Of a DNA stretch of 48,669 bases, positions 21,015 through 28,430 are shown piece by piece. The stretch comes from Facilibium subflavum (GTDB taxonomy: Bacteria; Pseudomonadota; Gammaproteobacteria; Francisellales; Francisellaceae): positions 1 through 48,669 of the forward strand of contig NZ_QLIT01000099.1 in assembly GCF_003574485.1 (NCBI RefSeq), written 5' to 3'. The notes beneath the pieces were generated by a model. It saw only the letters and a program-made list of their open reading frames with translations, was not told where the DNA came from and made no database searches. The first letter of the stretch is position 1. Each line of letters begins with the position of its first letter. The position numbers and the translations under genes were made by a program.

Positions 21015-21758
21015 TTAACCGCCTAATGACTTTACCGTGTCATTAATCCACTGATAACAGTGCTGATTTAATTCATCCACACTGAAATCATCCGATGCAA
21101 TCACCTCACCAAAACACAAGGTAATACGCCCAGGTTTAATCAACCCTGCTCTATTTGGCCAGCAAACACCTGAATTATGTGCAACTGGAACAATGGCAGC
21201 ACCGGTTGATTTTGCCAACATCATTGCCGTTCTGTGAAACTTTGGGTAATGCCCTTTAGGAACACGGGTGCCCTCAGGAAAAATTATAATACTAAGCCCT
21301 AAACCAAGTCGCGCTTTACCCATCTGCAAAATTTTCTTAAAAGATTTGAAGCTTTGCTTTCGATCGATAGGAATACTACCAACCGCCTTTAAACCCTGAC
21401 CAAAAAAAGGAATACGAAGTAACTCCTGCTTTAAGACAAAACACGCATTATAAAGCAAGGCATGAAACACAACCGTCTCCCAAGATGATTGATGCTTACA
21501 CACATAAACACAAGGTTTATTTGGCACGTTTTCTCTGCCTTTAATACGCACGTGTATCCACAGAAAGAAAAAAATTCCCCAATGCGCAAGCGTTGACCAT
21601 ATCTTAGCAGGAATCAAGCGAATACGCATCGGCAGGCGCAAAAATCCCAACAATGTGGTAATAGAGGCGAGTACAACCGTAATAACAGCCATATAAAGCA
21701 CAAAAATAATTTGGCGCAACCATAGCACGCCATGCCATAAACATTTTAATATTTTCAT
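21015..21758 (-). CDS. plsC: 1-acyl-sn-glycerol-3-phosphate acyltransferase
   Basis: PlsC adds the second acyl chain in phosphatidic acid synthesis at the inner membrane. The 247-residue protein has N-terminal hydrophobic segments (residues 12-60), motif I as KHQSSWET (H-x4-E in place of the commoner H-x4-D), the acceptor-binding SIPIDRKQS and motif III FPEGTR. It overlaps the gmhB stop by ATGA. The gmhB-plsC order is widely conserved. Confidence 0.92.
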   Translation of the reverse strand: MKILKCLWHGVLWLRQIIFVLYMAVITVVLASITTLLGFLRLPMRIRLIPAKIWSTLAHWGIFFFLWIHVRIKGRENVPNKPCVYVCKHQSSWETVVFHALLYNACFVLKQELLRIPFFGQGLKAVGSIPIDRKQSFKSFKKILQMGKARLGLGLSIIIFPEGTRVPKGHYPKFHRTAMMLAKSTGAAIVPVAHNSGVCWPNRAGLIKPGRITLCFGEVIASDDFSVDELNQHCYQWINDTVKSLGG

Positions 21759-22324
21759 AACAGTGATTCCACAAACTGTTGTAAGTTATCAAAAACAAGA
21801 AGCTTTTGACATATAACAGGGTTTTGTTGATATGTTTTTTCGCCTTTGCCGGTTTTTACTAATACAGGCGTACAACCTGCCTGATTTGCCGCTTGAATAT
21901 CTTTTAAGCTATCACCGACAAAATAGACACTTTTAGATAATTCAATCAAAAGTTTCTGACTGATCTCCAGCAACATTCCTGTTTTAGGTTTTCGACAATC
22001 ACAATCATCACAAGGCCCATGTGGACAAACAGCAATATAGCGAATTGCATCTGCATCCGTTTTTAACAAAGAAAAAAGTTTTTGATGCATGTCATGAAGC
22101 GCTGCATAAGAAAAAAAGCCACGTGCGATTCCAGATTGATTGGTTGCAATGGCAACAGGAATTTTTAATTGCTTGAGTTTTTTTATCCCCCGAAGACTAC
22201 CTTGAATCGGCAACCATTCTGCTGAAGATTTAATGTATTGATCCGAATCTTCATTAATGACACCATCACGATCTAAAATAACAAGCGTTGGCAGCTTCCC
22301 AGCTTTATTGTTATTATTTTTCAT
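21755..22324 (-). CDS. gmhB: D-glycero-beta-D-manno-heptose-1,7-bisphosphate 7-phosphatase
   Basis: GmhB is a HAD phosphatase in the ADP-heptose pathway for the LPS core. The 189-residue protein has the nucleophile motif ILDRDGVINED, the zinc-binding loop CPHGPCDDCDCRKPKTGML that marks GmhB, and VGDSLKDIQAA. An in-frame TTG at 22342 exists, but the ATG at 22324 with AGGA close upstream is preferred. It lies just after fdxA and overlaps plsC. Confidence 0.93.
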   Translation of the reverse strand: MKNNNNKAGKLPTLVILDRDGVINEDSDQYIKSSAEWLPIQGSLRGIKKLKQLKIPVAIATNQSGIARGFFSYAALHDMHQKLFSLLKTDADAIRYIAVCPHGPCDDCDCRKPKTGMLLEISQKLLIELSKSVYFVGDSLKDIQAANQAGCTPVLVKTGKGEKTYQQNPVICQKLLVFDNLQQFVESLL

Positions 22325-22342
22325 TATCCTGCTCGTTATCAA

Positions 22343-22666
22343 CTATTTTTCGAGATACTGGCGTTTATTTTTCACATCACGCCATTGATCGGCATCTTCT
22401 GGTGGCTCACATTTTTCAGTGATATTCGGCCAACGCTGTGAAAGCGCCTGATTTAATTCAATAAACACCTCTTGATCTTGTGGCAGCTCATCCTCTGAGT
22501 AAATAGCATTAACAGGACACTCAGGCTCGCATAAAGCACAGTCAATGCACTCGTCAGGATTAATCACTAACATATTTGGCCCTTCATAGAAGCAGTCCAC
22601 AGGACAGACTTCAACACAATCACCAAACTTACACTTTATACAACTCTCTGTTACAATAAATGGCAT
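22343..22666 (-). CDS. fdxA: 7Fe ferredoxin FdxA ([3Fe-4S][4Fe-4S])
   Basis: This is a small electron carrier. The 107-residue protein has the two cluster-binding motifs at the start: [18 protein letters not shown] and [16 protein letters not shown]. The first is the modified seven-iron pattern, and the C-terminal extension (residues 60-107) is typical of FdxA. It is first in a fdxA-gmhB-plsC run, 18 bp upstream of the gmhB start. Confidence 0.93.
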   Translation of the reverse strand: MPFIVTESCIKCKFGDCVEVCPVDCFYEGPNMLVINPDECIDCALCEPECPVNAIYSEDELPQDQEVFIELNQALSQRWPNITEKCEPPEDADQWRDVKNKRQYLEK

Positions 22667-22773
22667 CTATGTATGTCACCTAAATATGAAAATACGCTTA
22701 TTTTAACACCCTCGCCCGGATTGAAAAGGCTTATTTGATGCGTTTGTTCATGTTTTTACACCAAATGCCATGT

Positions 22774-23610
22774 TTATTGTGCTTGCAGATATTGCAACAC
22801 AGTTGAAAGTTCTTTTGAAATCACAAAGTCATTACGCATTAAAAGCTGGATTGTCTTTGCTTCAAAACCGTCTAAAAACCAATACTTACTCGCAAAATCA
22901 AATGTTGCATCCGCCCGAAGATGTATACTGTTCTGCCCCTTTTCAAATTCTTTAATTAATTTGTGCTTTACAGGGACTTTAACAACAATCTGTTTACGCC
23001 TTGGATCGTATCCTGCACAGCAGTTTCCCTCTAACAAGGACATTTGCGCCTGGTAATCACGCATTTGTACAGGTTTATTATCTTCTATTTCATTTTGATA
23101 GTTTTTTCGCCGTGCCAGAGCGTTTTGCAATGCCTGCTGCAACTTATAGTGTTCCTCTTCAAGCTTTTGATGCGTCTGCACTAAAGCATCAAAACGTGCT
23201 TTAAGACCATAATATCGCACTTCAATATGATCATTTGCCCGTCTTACTTTTAATAAGGTATCCTGGCATTGCTTAGTTTGATGTGAAATGCGTTTTTTTA
23301 TGTCATGATGTAATACTTCAGATAGTTTAAATGCTAACGCTTCATGCATTGCAACATCGTGATCTTTTAAGACTTGATCAATGACGCCAACCATTCCGGT
23401 CTCTTTTGTTTTATTGCAAGCCGCACTTTTTTCAGACTGTGCTATTTTTTTTGCCAGATCCGGATCATCTTTATAAAGCAGCACTTTATCAGCCAACTCA
23501 AAAAACGAATGTTTTTTGCCAAGAAGTGTGCGCACTTTTGCCACCGTAATAGCATCACCATCACGCTTGATCATCTGGCAGGCTTCATTGACTTGCTTTT
23601 GAGTGACCAT
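22774..23610 (-). CDS. KfrA-like N-terminal DNA-binding protein with coiled coil
   Basis: The 278-residue protein starts VTQKQVNEACQMIKRDGDAITVAKVRTLLGKKHS, the pattern of the KfrA N-terminal DNA-binding domain (usually on plasmids). A helical middle (about residues 95-185) looks like a coiled coil. The C-terminal part (residues 190-278) has two cysteines (NCCAGYDPRRKQI) and is not recognised. KfrA proteins are alpha-helical DNA-binding repressors. The chromosomal context between fdxA and map gives no clue to its target. Confidence 0.6.
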   Translation of the reverse strand: MVTQKQVNEACQMIKRDGDAITVAKVRTLLGKKHSFFELADKVLLYKDDPDLAKKIAQSEKSAACNKTKETGMVGVIDQVLKDHDVAMHEALAFKLSEVLHHDIKKRISHQTKQCQDTLLKVRRANDHIEVRYYGLKARFDALVQTHQKLEEEHYKLQQALQNALARRKNYQNEIEDNKPVQMRDYQAQMSLLEGNCCAGYDPRRKQIVVKVPVKHKLIKEFEKGQNSIHLRADATFDFASKYWFLDGFEAKTIQLLMRNDFVISKELSTVLQYLQAQ

Positions 23611-23672
23611 GTCGTTTTTACTACCTAAAATTTATGCATAAGCCATAGTATACGCGATTGTATCTAATCGAT

Positions 23673-24506
23673 TCAAGTCATCTCTTCTTGGCGCAACGGC
23701 AATTTATTATCTACTATTTCTTCTTGACGCAATGTAAAGACTTCATAGCCTGTCTCGGTCACCATCAAGGTATGTTCCCATTGTGCGGATAAGCTTTTAT
23801 CCTTGGTTACCGCTGTCCATTCATCTCTTAAAATAGTAACCTGTTTTTTGCCTGCATTAATCATCGGCTCAATAGTAAAAGTCATGCCCGGCTTAAAAAC
23901 AACCGCATCAAGACGCGCTTTTTCATACGGGATTTTAGGTACGTAATGCATTACTTGCGGGTCCTCATGAAACCCCTGACCAATCCCATGGCCGCAGAAA
24001 ACCTCAACAACAGAAAAGTGATGCTTGTGCGCATGCATCTGTATGCTTGCAGCAACATCGGTTAAGGTATTCCCAGGTTTCACCTGCTCAATACCTTTCC
24101 ACAGGCACTCATGTGTCACCTTGACCAGACGCTTTGCTAGTGTACTGGCTTTATTTTCCCCACCAACATAAAACATCTTACTGGTATCCCCATGAAACCC
24201 ATCTTTGATTACCGTGACATCAATGTTGATGATATCGCCATCTTTTAATTTTTTATCACCAGGAATACCATGACAAACCACATGATTAATCGAGGTGCAA
24301 ATCGATTTTGGAAAACCATGATAATTTAATGGTGCTGGGATGGCATTTTGTGTATTAACAATATAATCATGACATATTTTATCTAACTCACCGGTTGTCA
24401 CACCTGCGACAACATAAGGCTCGATCATATCTAATACTTCTGCAGCAAGCCTTCCTGCAATACGCATTTTCTCAATCTGCGGCGGTGTTTTAATAATTAT
24501 GCTCAT
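23673..24506 (-). CDS. map: Methionine aminopeptidase, type I
   Basis: Map removes the initiator methionine. The 277-residue protein has the metal ligands in place: the HGFPKSICTSINHVVCHGIP region, NIDVTVIKDGFHGDTSKMF (two aspartates), CGHGIGQGFHEDP (histidine), TFTIEPMI and QWEHTLMVTETG (glutamates). An in-frame GTG at 24521 is possible, but the ATG at 24506 gives the usual N terminus SIIIKTPPQIEKMR. It is divergent from the trpR unit. Confidence 0.95.
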   Translation of the reverse strand: MSIIIKTPPQIEKMRIAGRLAAEVLDMIEPYVVAGVTTGELDKICHDYIVNTQNAIPAPLNYHGFPKSICTSINHVVCHGIPGDKKLKDGDIINIDVTVIKDGFHGDTSKMFYVGGENKASTLAKRLVKVTHECLWKGIEQVKPGNTLTDVAASIQMHAHKHHFSVVEVFCGHGIGQGFHEDPQVMHYVPKIPYEKARLDAVVFKPGMTFTIEPMINAGKKQVTILRDEWTAVTKDKSLSAQWEHTLMVTETGYEVFTLRQEEIVDNKLPLRQEEMT

Positions 24507-24571
24507 CTTTTTAAAATTCACTTATTTATCTGTTCAACAAATCAACAACATAATAAACGAAGTAGGCGTTA

Positions 24572-24676
24572 ATGTACATAAAAATTCACAAACTTCAAAA
24601 AACTTCCATTTATTACTGGACAATGAATTATTTAGCTTGTATCGTTACAGTAATACAAGCTTTTTTAATTATATAA
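24572..24676 (+). CDS. Possible 34-aa leader peptide of trpR
   Basis: An ATG at 24572, preceded by TAGG, opens a 34-codon frame whose TAA (24674-24676) is separated from the trpR ATG by one base. It contains one Trp codon at codon 16, preceded by two Tyr codons, about 15 nt before a terminator hairpin that lies inside its second half. trpR itself has no ribosome binding site, so translation of trpR could be coupled to this frame. A regulatory leader is an inference, and chance is possible. Confidence 0.4.
   Translation: MYIKIHKLQKTSIYYWTMNYLACIVTVIQAFLII
24634..24666 (+). terminator. Rho-independent terminator/attenuator-like hairpin before trpR
   Basis: AGCTTGTAT (24634-24642) pairs with ATACAAGCT (24653-24661), a 9-bp stem with a 10-nt loop, followed by a run of six T (24661-24666). 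It ends 11 nt before the trpR start codon. The gene to the left (map) is on the other strand, so this is not an upstream gene's terminator. It lies in the trpR leader and looks like an attenuator. Confidence 0.65.
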
Positions 24677-24677
24677 A

Positions 24678-24947
24678 ATGAACGAAAAAGATAGCTGGCA
24701 AAAAATCATTAAGCTACTTACTGAAACCACCTCAGAAACAGAGATGGAAACCATTTTAGAGTACTTACTGACATCAGAAGAAAAAGTACAATTAGCCGGT
24801 CGAATATCACTGACACATTTAATGCTGTATTCTAAACTCACACAGCGCGAAATTGCCAAAGAACTTGGCATGAGCATTAGCACGGTCACTCGATGTTCTA
24901 ATGCATTAAAAAAACTGCCTGAACAGGCAAAAGAACAGTTCAAATAA
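24678..24947 (+). CDS. trpR: Trp repressor family protein TrpR
   Basis: This is a tryptophan-responsive DNA-binding repressor. The 89-residue protein matches the TrpR domain: LTSEEKVQLAGRISL, then the helix-turn-helix SKLTQREIAKELGMSISTVTRCSNALK (residues 54-80). It is shorter than the E. coli protein at the N terminus. There is no Shine-Dalgarno sequence before the ATG; a leader frame ends one base upstream. A GNAT gene follows 20 bp later, probably in the same transcript. No tryptophan biosynthesis gene lies in the window. Confidence 0.88.
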   Translation: MNEKDSWQKIIKLLTETTSETEMETILEYLLTSEEKVQLAGRISLTHLMLYSKLTQREIAKELGMSISTVTRCSNALKKLPEQAKEQFK

Positions 24948-24967
24948 AAATATATCAGGAGAATAAC

Positions 24968-25477
24968 ATGAAAATATCTGTATTAAACAAGTCTCACCAA
25001 ACTGCAATTCAACAACTTCTTGCTGATGTGAACTTTTTTAATGCAGACATTTTTTTTAGCCCAGAGCAGCGATTTTTTGGCTTTTGGCATCAACAAAAGC
25101 TTATCGGTGTTATCGGTGTTGAAATCATCGATAATTATGCAATTGTGCGATCACTTGCTGTTACCCCTAAATATCGCGGCAAAGGTCTTGCCCAACTGCT
25201 TTTACAACAAGCTGATGCTTATCTTTATTACGCAGGCATTAAATATGTTTATGCCTTTACGCATTATGCCGCTAATTATCTGGCTTGTTATGGTTATACG
25301 CAAACGCTTTTAGAAAGAGTTCCTGCTGAAATCCTAGCGCATCGCTATACAAAGTCAGTAATAACATCTGAAGCTATCGTGATGAAAAAAGGACCAAGTC
25401 ATCTAAAAAAGCCACCAACGCAGCAAATGAACCAACCAACAATATCACAGCGACACCCGCTGGCATTTGCTGCGTGA
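24968..25477 (+). CDS. GNAT family N-acetyltransferase
   Basis: The 169-residue protein has a GNAT fold with the acetyl-CoA-binding motif VTPKYRGKGLAQLLLQQA (about residues 73-90) and YAANYLACYGY near residue 105. CAGGAG lies 6 nt before the ATG. The last 30 residues are Pro/Gln-rich and not part of the domain. It follows trpR closely, but its substrate is unknown. Confidence 0.85.
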   Translation: MKISVLNKSHQTAIQQLLADVNFFNADIFFSPEQRFFGFWHQQKLIGVIGVEIIDNYAIVRSLAVTPKYRGKGLAQLLLQQADAYLYYAGIKYVYAFTHYAANYLACYGYTQTLLERVPAEILAHRYTKSVITSEAIVMKKGPSHLKKPPTQQMNQPTISQRHPLAFAA

Positions 25478-25494
25478 TATAATTAAGTGAACTT

Positions 25495-25689
25495 ACGCAC
25501 TTCCAGGAATTTTATTGTTAAGATTGACTACTATTGCGCAAGAAAGCCTTTATGAAAACGATGACACTTAATCGATATGTCTCCACTAATTCCTTGAGTT
25601 ATATGCAAGTCCTGTCTCAATGCTTGGTAAGCGTGGTGATTACGAGAAGTGCGTCATCGTCGCTTGGCGGCGATGACGTTGATGCACTT
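25495..25689. repeat. Hairpin repeat copy A, with TACGCACT-type inverted ends
   Basis: The gap between the GNAT gene and the Tus-like gene has no gene. ACGCACTTC (25495-25503) is inverted as GAAGTGCGT (25646-25654). Next to the second arm is a strong near-perfect hairpin: CGTCATCGTCGC (25652-25663), loop TTG, GCGGCGATGACG (25667-25678), framed by AAGTGC (25647-25652) and GCACTT (25684-25689). The hairpin core, read on the minus strand, contains CGCCAAGCG, the same core as in the copy at 40330. Confidence 0.6.
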
Positions 25690-25828
25690 ATGACTTGAAT
25701 AATTTAGGGAATACTAAAACAGTGTTGGATATCCGTATTGAATCAAAATAAGAAAACATAAAGCACTTGCATATTCATCTTTTCCAGCTACAATGATTTG
25801 GTGTTATTACCTCTTTTTAAGAAGCTAT

Positions 25829-26701
25829 ATGGACACTGATCAACACAAATCATTTAAATTAAAAAAGTGCGAGAACAAAATACAGCAATCTATTGCTGAA
25901 ATTGATAAAGCTACCACAAGCATACAACAGCTACTATCAGCACAGACATTAAACAATAAGGCGGCATTTAATTTTTTTTACACCGAAAATACCACACATC
26001 CAGAACCAGAAAGACTAAGCTTACCCACCGTTATTGATGCAGCCTTTTCCTATATGAATACCGATGATTTAGCAGGGGGAGATACGGTAACACTTATCGG
26101 TTATGTATTTATACCAATAGATATTGCCAAAAATGTCGGTGATTTAATTGAACAAATCAACCAGGCCAAATATAAAATCCACCAGGCCATTACAGAAGTC
26201 AAGGCACTATACAACGGCTCTGTTCATCACCTAAACACTTTTAAAAAAGCGCGTTTTCACAGCCGGATAAACTGGAAGATGCTTAATCGAATGATAAGCT
26301 ATATTGATGATGATCAGATAACGCATATGACGTTCTATCAAGAGCAAAATGTCGTCAGCACACCGATATCACAAGAAGCGTTAATGAAAAAACTAAGCGC
26401 ACTTAAAAAGTCCGATCAGCCAATGACGCAGGATATTAGCGTAATTGCCTCTTATCCATCACAAACGATCTTTTATATACGTTACCCAAGGAAAATCCGA
26501 CATGCGGTGAATTTATACTTTAAAGGCCAAAATACGCCACAAAGAATCATCTGCAGCACACCAATATTTATCACTCAACGATCTGATATCACCATTCGTT
26601 TTAATGATCAATCTTCAAGAAAAAAACGCTCTGATGCCGGGAATTATCAAGGACCAATTATCCAGTCTTTACCTGTGTATCATAAAGCTTCATCAAACTA
26701 A
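25829..26701 (+). CDS. Tus-like DNA replication terminus site-binding protein (divergent)
   Basis: The product of about 290 residues resembles Tus, the protein that blocks replication forks at Ter sites, in gapped pattern rather than strong identity. Matching parts, by memory of E. coli Tus, are GYVFIPID.....VGDLIEQINQAK followed by a helix, a middle segment ending ISQEALMKKLSALKKS, and near the C terminus YPRKIRHAVNLYFKG..TPQRIICSTPIFI against Tus RPVKVQPIARVWYKG..QVQHACPTPLIAL. The order and spacing agree with Tus. The ATG at 25829 is preferred over an in-frame ATG at 25793; neither has a good ribosome binding site. It overlaps the folKP 3' end by 3 bp, tail to tail. Tus is mostly known from enterics, so this would be a distant member. 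Confidence 0.55.
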   Translation: MDTDQHKSFKLKKCENKIQQSIAEIDKATTSIQQLLSAQTLNNKAAFNFFYTENTTHPEPERLSLPTVIDAAFSYMNTDDLAGGDTVTLIGYVFIPIDIAKNVGDLIEQINQAKYKIHQAITEVKALYNGSVHHLNTFKKARFHSRINWKMLNRMISYIDDDQITHMTFYQEQNVVSTPISQEALMKKLSALKKSDQPMTQDISVIASYPSQTIFYIRYPRKIRHAVNLYFKGQNTPQRIICSTPIFITQRSDITIRFNDQSSRKKRSDAGNYQGPIIQSLPVYHKASSN

Positions 26702-27993
26702 CTGAATTTGGCTGCCAGCGCTAAACTCACATCATGTACGCGAATATAATCTATTTTTTGCTTACATAAATCACGACTGATCATCGCTGTGATAATATCC
26801 TTTTGATGCACTGCCTCTCCACAAGTGTACAAGGATGCGGATCTTTTCCTGGAATGACCAATTAAAATCGGCACGTTCAGATGTTTTTTGATCAAAGCAA
26901 TATTCTCTAATATTTTTTTGACTTGGAATGCATGTTTACCAAAACCAATACCAACATCAAAAATAAGCTGCTCTTTTTTCACGCCAAGTTCTAATAGCAT
27001 TTGTATTTTACGCTTTGCATATAAACAAATAGATTCAAGACAATCCTCATCTGCTGGTATATATTCACCAGAAGCTTTGCCCAGTTGGTGCATAAAAACA
27101 TACTTAACATCCGTTTGCCCAATAAGCGCTGCGATTTTTGCCTCATCATAACCATAGACATCATTGATCATCGTCACACACGCAAACTGTAGTGCGTTTT
27201 CTATCACCGCTATATGATAGGTGTCAATACTGACATCAATTCTTGTTGGAAAGGTGTGCTCTTTAAACAGCTGATCAAGGCTTTTTAAATAAGGTTTAAG
27301 TATGTGCCATACCATTTCAGGTGTTTTAGGTGTTACATGGGGTTTGGTACTTTCTGCACCAATATCAATCACCTGACACCCTGATTCGATCATCGATAAT
27401 ATCTGTTTTTGGAATGTCTTTAAATCCGGCTGCTGCCCATCACCTGAAAAAGAATTCAGTGACAAGTTCACAATACCTACGATTTTTGAGCCGGATAAAC
27501 CAAAAGGTGCCAGTTTAATCGGTGGCATCTGATATAACGTTTTATATAAATCAATTGATTGACCAGGATATTGCCAGTTTGGCACAATCTCTAATAAAGG
27601 CGCTAAGGCAAAACGACGCTTAAGCAACCCTTCATGTGGCACAATCAAGCGTTCATGTGAGATGGCCTGGTGATCAAATGTTAAAATATCAATATCAATT
27701 TGCCTTGGCGACCAAAATTCATGGTCTTTTTCTCGACCAAGCTTTTGCTCAATTTCCTGTAATGCATCTAATAACGCCAAAGGCGTTAAATGTGTTTTTA
27801 CTTGCAATGCAATGTTGTAATAATCCAAATCCCATTCTTTTGGCGCACCTTCTGGCAGCAGTGCTTTGGTTTGATAAACAGAAGATATATGCTTTACCAC
27901 ACCAACATGCTCTTTGATTAGCTCAATTGCCTGACTTAGATGATCAAGCTTACGGCCAAGGTTGCTACCTAAACCTAAAATGACGTCTGCCAT
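26698..27993 (-). CDS. Bifunctional HPPK/dihydropteroate synthase FolK-FolP
   Basis: This is a fusion of two folate enzymes. Residues 1-150 are 6-hydroxymethyl-7,8-dihydropterin pyrophosphokinase (LGLGSNLG at the start; EFWSPRQIDIDIL; VPHEGLLKRRFALAPL). Residues 165-431 are dihydropteroate synthase (KIVGIVNLSLNSFSGDG, IDIGAESTKPH, MINDVYG, FDVGIGFGKH, IGHSRKR). Such FolK-FolP fusions are known in some gammaproteobacteria, including Francisella. GGAG lies 5 nt before the ATG. It overlaps the end of folB by 19 bp, so three consecutive folate steps are linked. Confidence 0.94.
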   Translation of the reverse strand: MADVILGLGSNLGRKLDHLSQAIELIKEHVGVVKHISSVYQTKALLPEGAPKEWDLDYYNIALQVKTHLTPLALLDALQEIEQKLGREKDHEFWSPRQIDIDILTFDHQAISHERLIVPHEGLLKRRFALAPLLEIVPNWQYPGQSIDLYKTLYQMPPIKLAPFGLSGSKIVGIVNLSLNSFSGDGQQPDLKTFQKQILSMIESGCQVIDIGAESTKPHVTPKTPEMVWHILKPYLKSLDQLFKEHTFPTRIDVSIDTYHIAVIENALQFACVTMINDVYGYDEAKIAALIGQTDVKYVFMHQLGKASGEYIPADEDCLESICLYAKRKIQMLLELGVKKEQLIFDVGIGFGKHAFQVKKILENIALIKKHLNVPILIGHSRKRSASLYTCGEAVHQKDIITAMISRDLCKQKIDYIRVHDVSLALAAKFS

Positions 27994-28343
27994 GGCTGCT
28001 CCATTGTGAAAATTGCATAACCCACATTATCTAAAGGTGGCCTTTTATAAACACTGACACGAATATCTGCGGGTATTGTTAACTGCGCTTTTATTGCCTG
28101 AAGTAGTGAAAAGGCCAGATGCTCGATAAGCTGATAGCGCTTTTGTGCTGCAGCTGTCAGCATTGCCTCATTCAGTTTTGCATAACAGATAACATCCTCA
28201 AGCTTGTCACTTTGACAACCATCAGGCATCGTGTGAAAGTTTAAATCCATATCAACCTTAATTGTCTGTTTTTCTACTTGCTCAAAGTCATAAACACCCA
28301 AATAAACCGATAACTGAATATCGCGTAAACTGACTTGATACAT
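27975..28343 (-). CDS. folB: Dihydroneopterin aldolase
   Basis: FolB converts dihydroneopterin to 6-hydroxymethyl-dihydropterin, the step just before FolK. The 122-residue protein starts YQVSLRDIQLSVYLGVYDFEQVEKQTIKVDM and has DVICYAKLNEAM and LIEHLAFSLL, family motifs with the catalytic lysine in SVYKRPPL. The frame is open further upstream, but the ATG at 28343 fits the family start. It is followed by the overlapping folK-folP fusion. Confidence 0.94.
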   Translation of the reverse strand: MYQVSLRDIQLSVYLGVYDFEQVEKQTIKVDMDLNFHTMPDGCQSDKLEDVICYAKLNEAMLTAAAQKRYQLIEHLAFSLLQAIKAQLTIPADIRVSVYKRPPLDNVGYAIFTMEQPWQTSF

Positions 28344-28430
28344 AATCGCTATTAACTCATTACAATATATTAAGATTCTTGTTATTATCACTAACATAGC
28401 TAAAAAGTCGACCTTATTGAAAGACTTATC

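Noticed and set aside
24634-24661. The dyad before trpR as a TrpR operator
   Set aside because: It lacks the CTAG half-sites of known trp operators and is followed by a T-run, which fits a terminator better.
25700-25828. A Ter-like site in front of the Tus-like gene
   Set aside because: Only short partial matches such as GTGTTGGATA were seen, not enough to call a Ter site.
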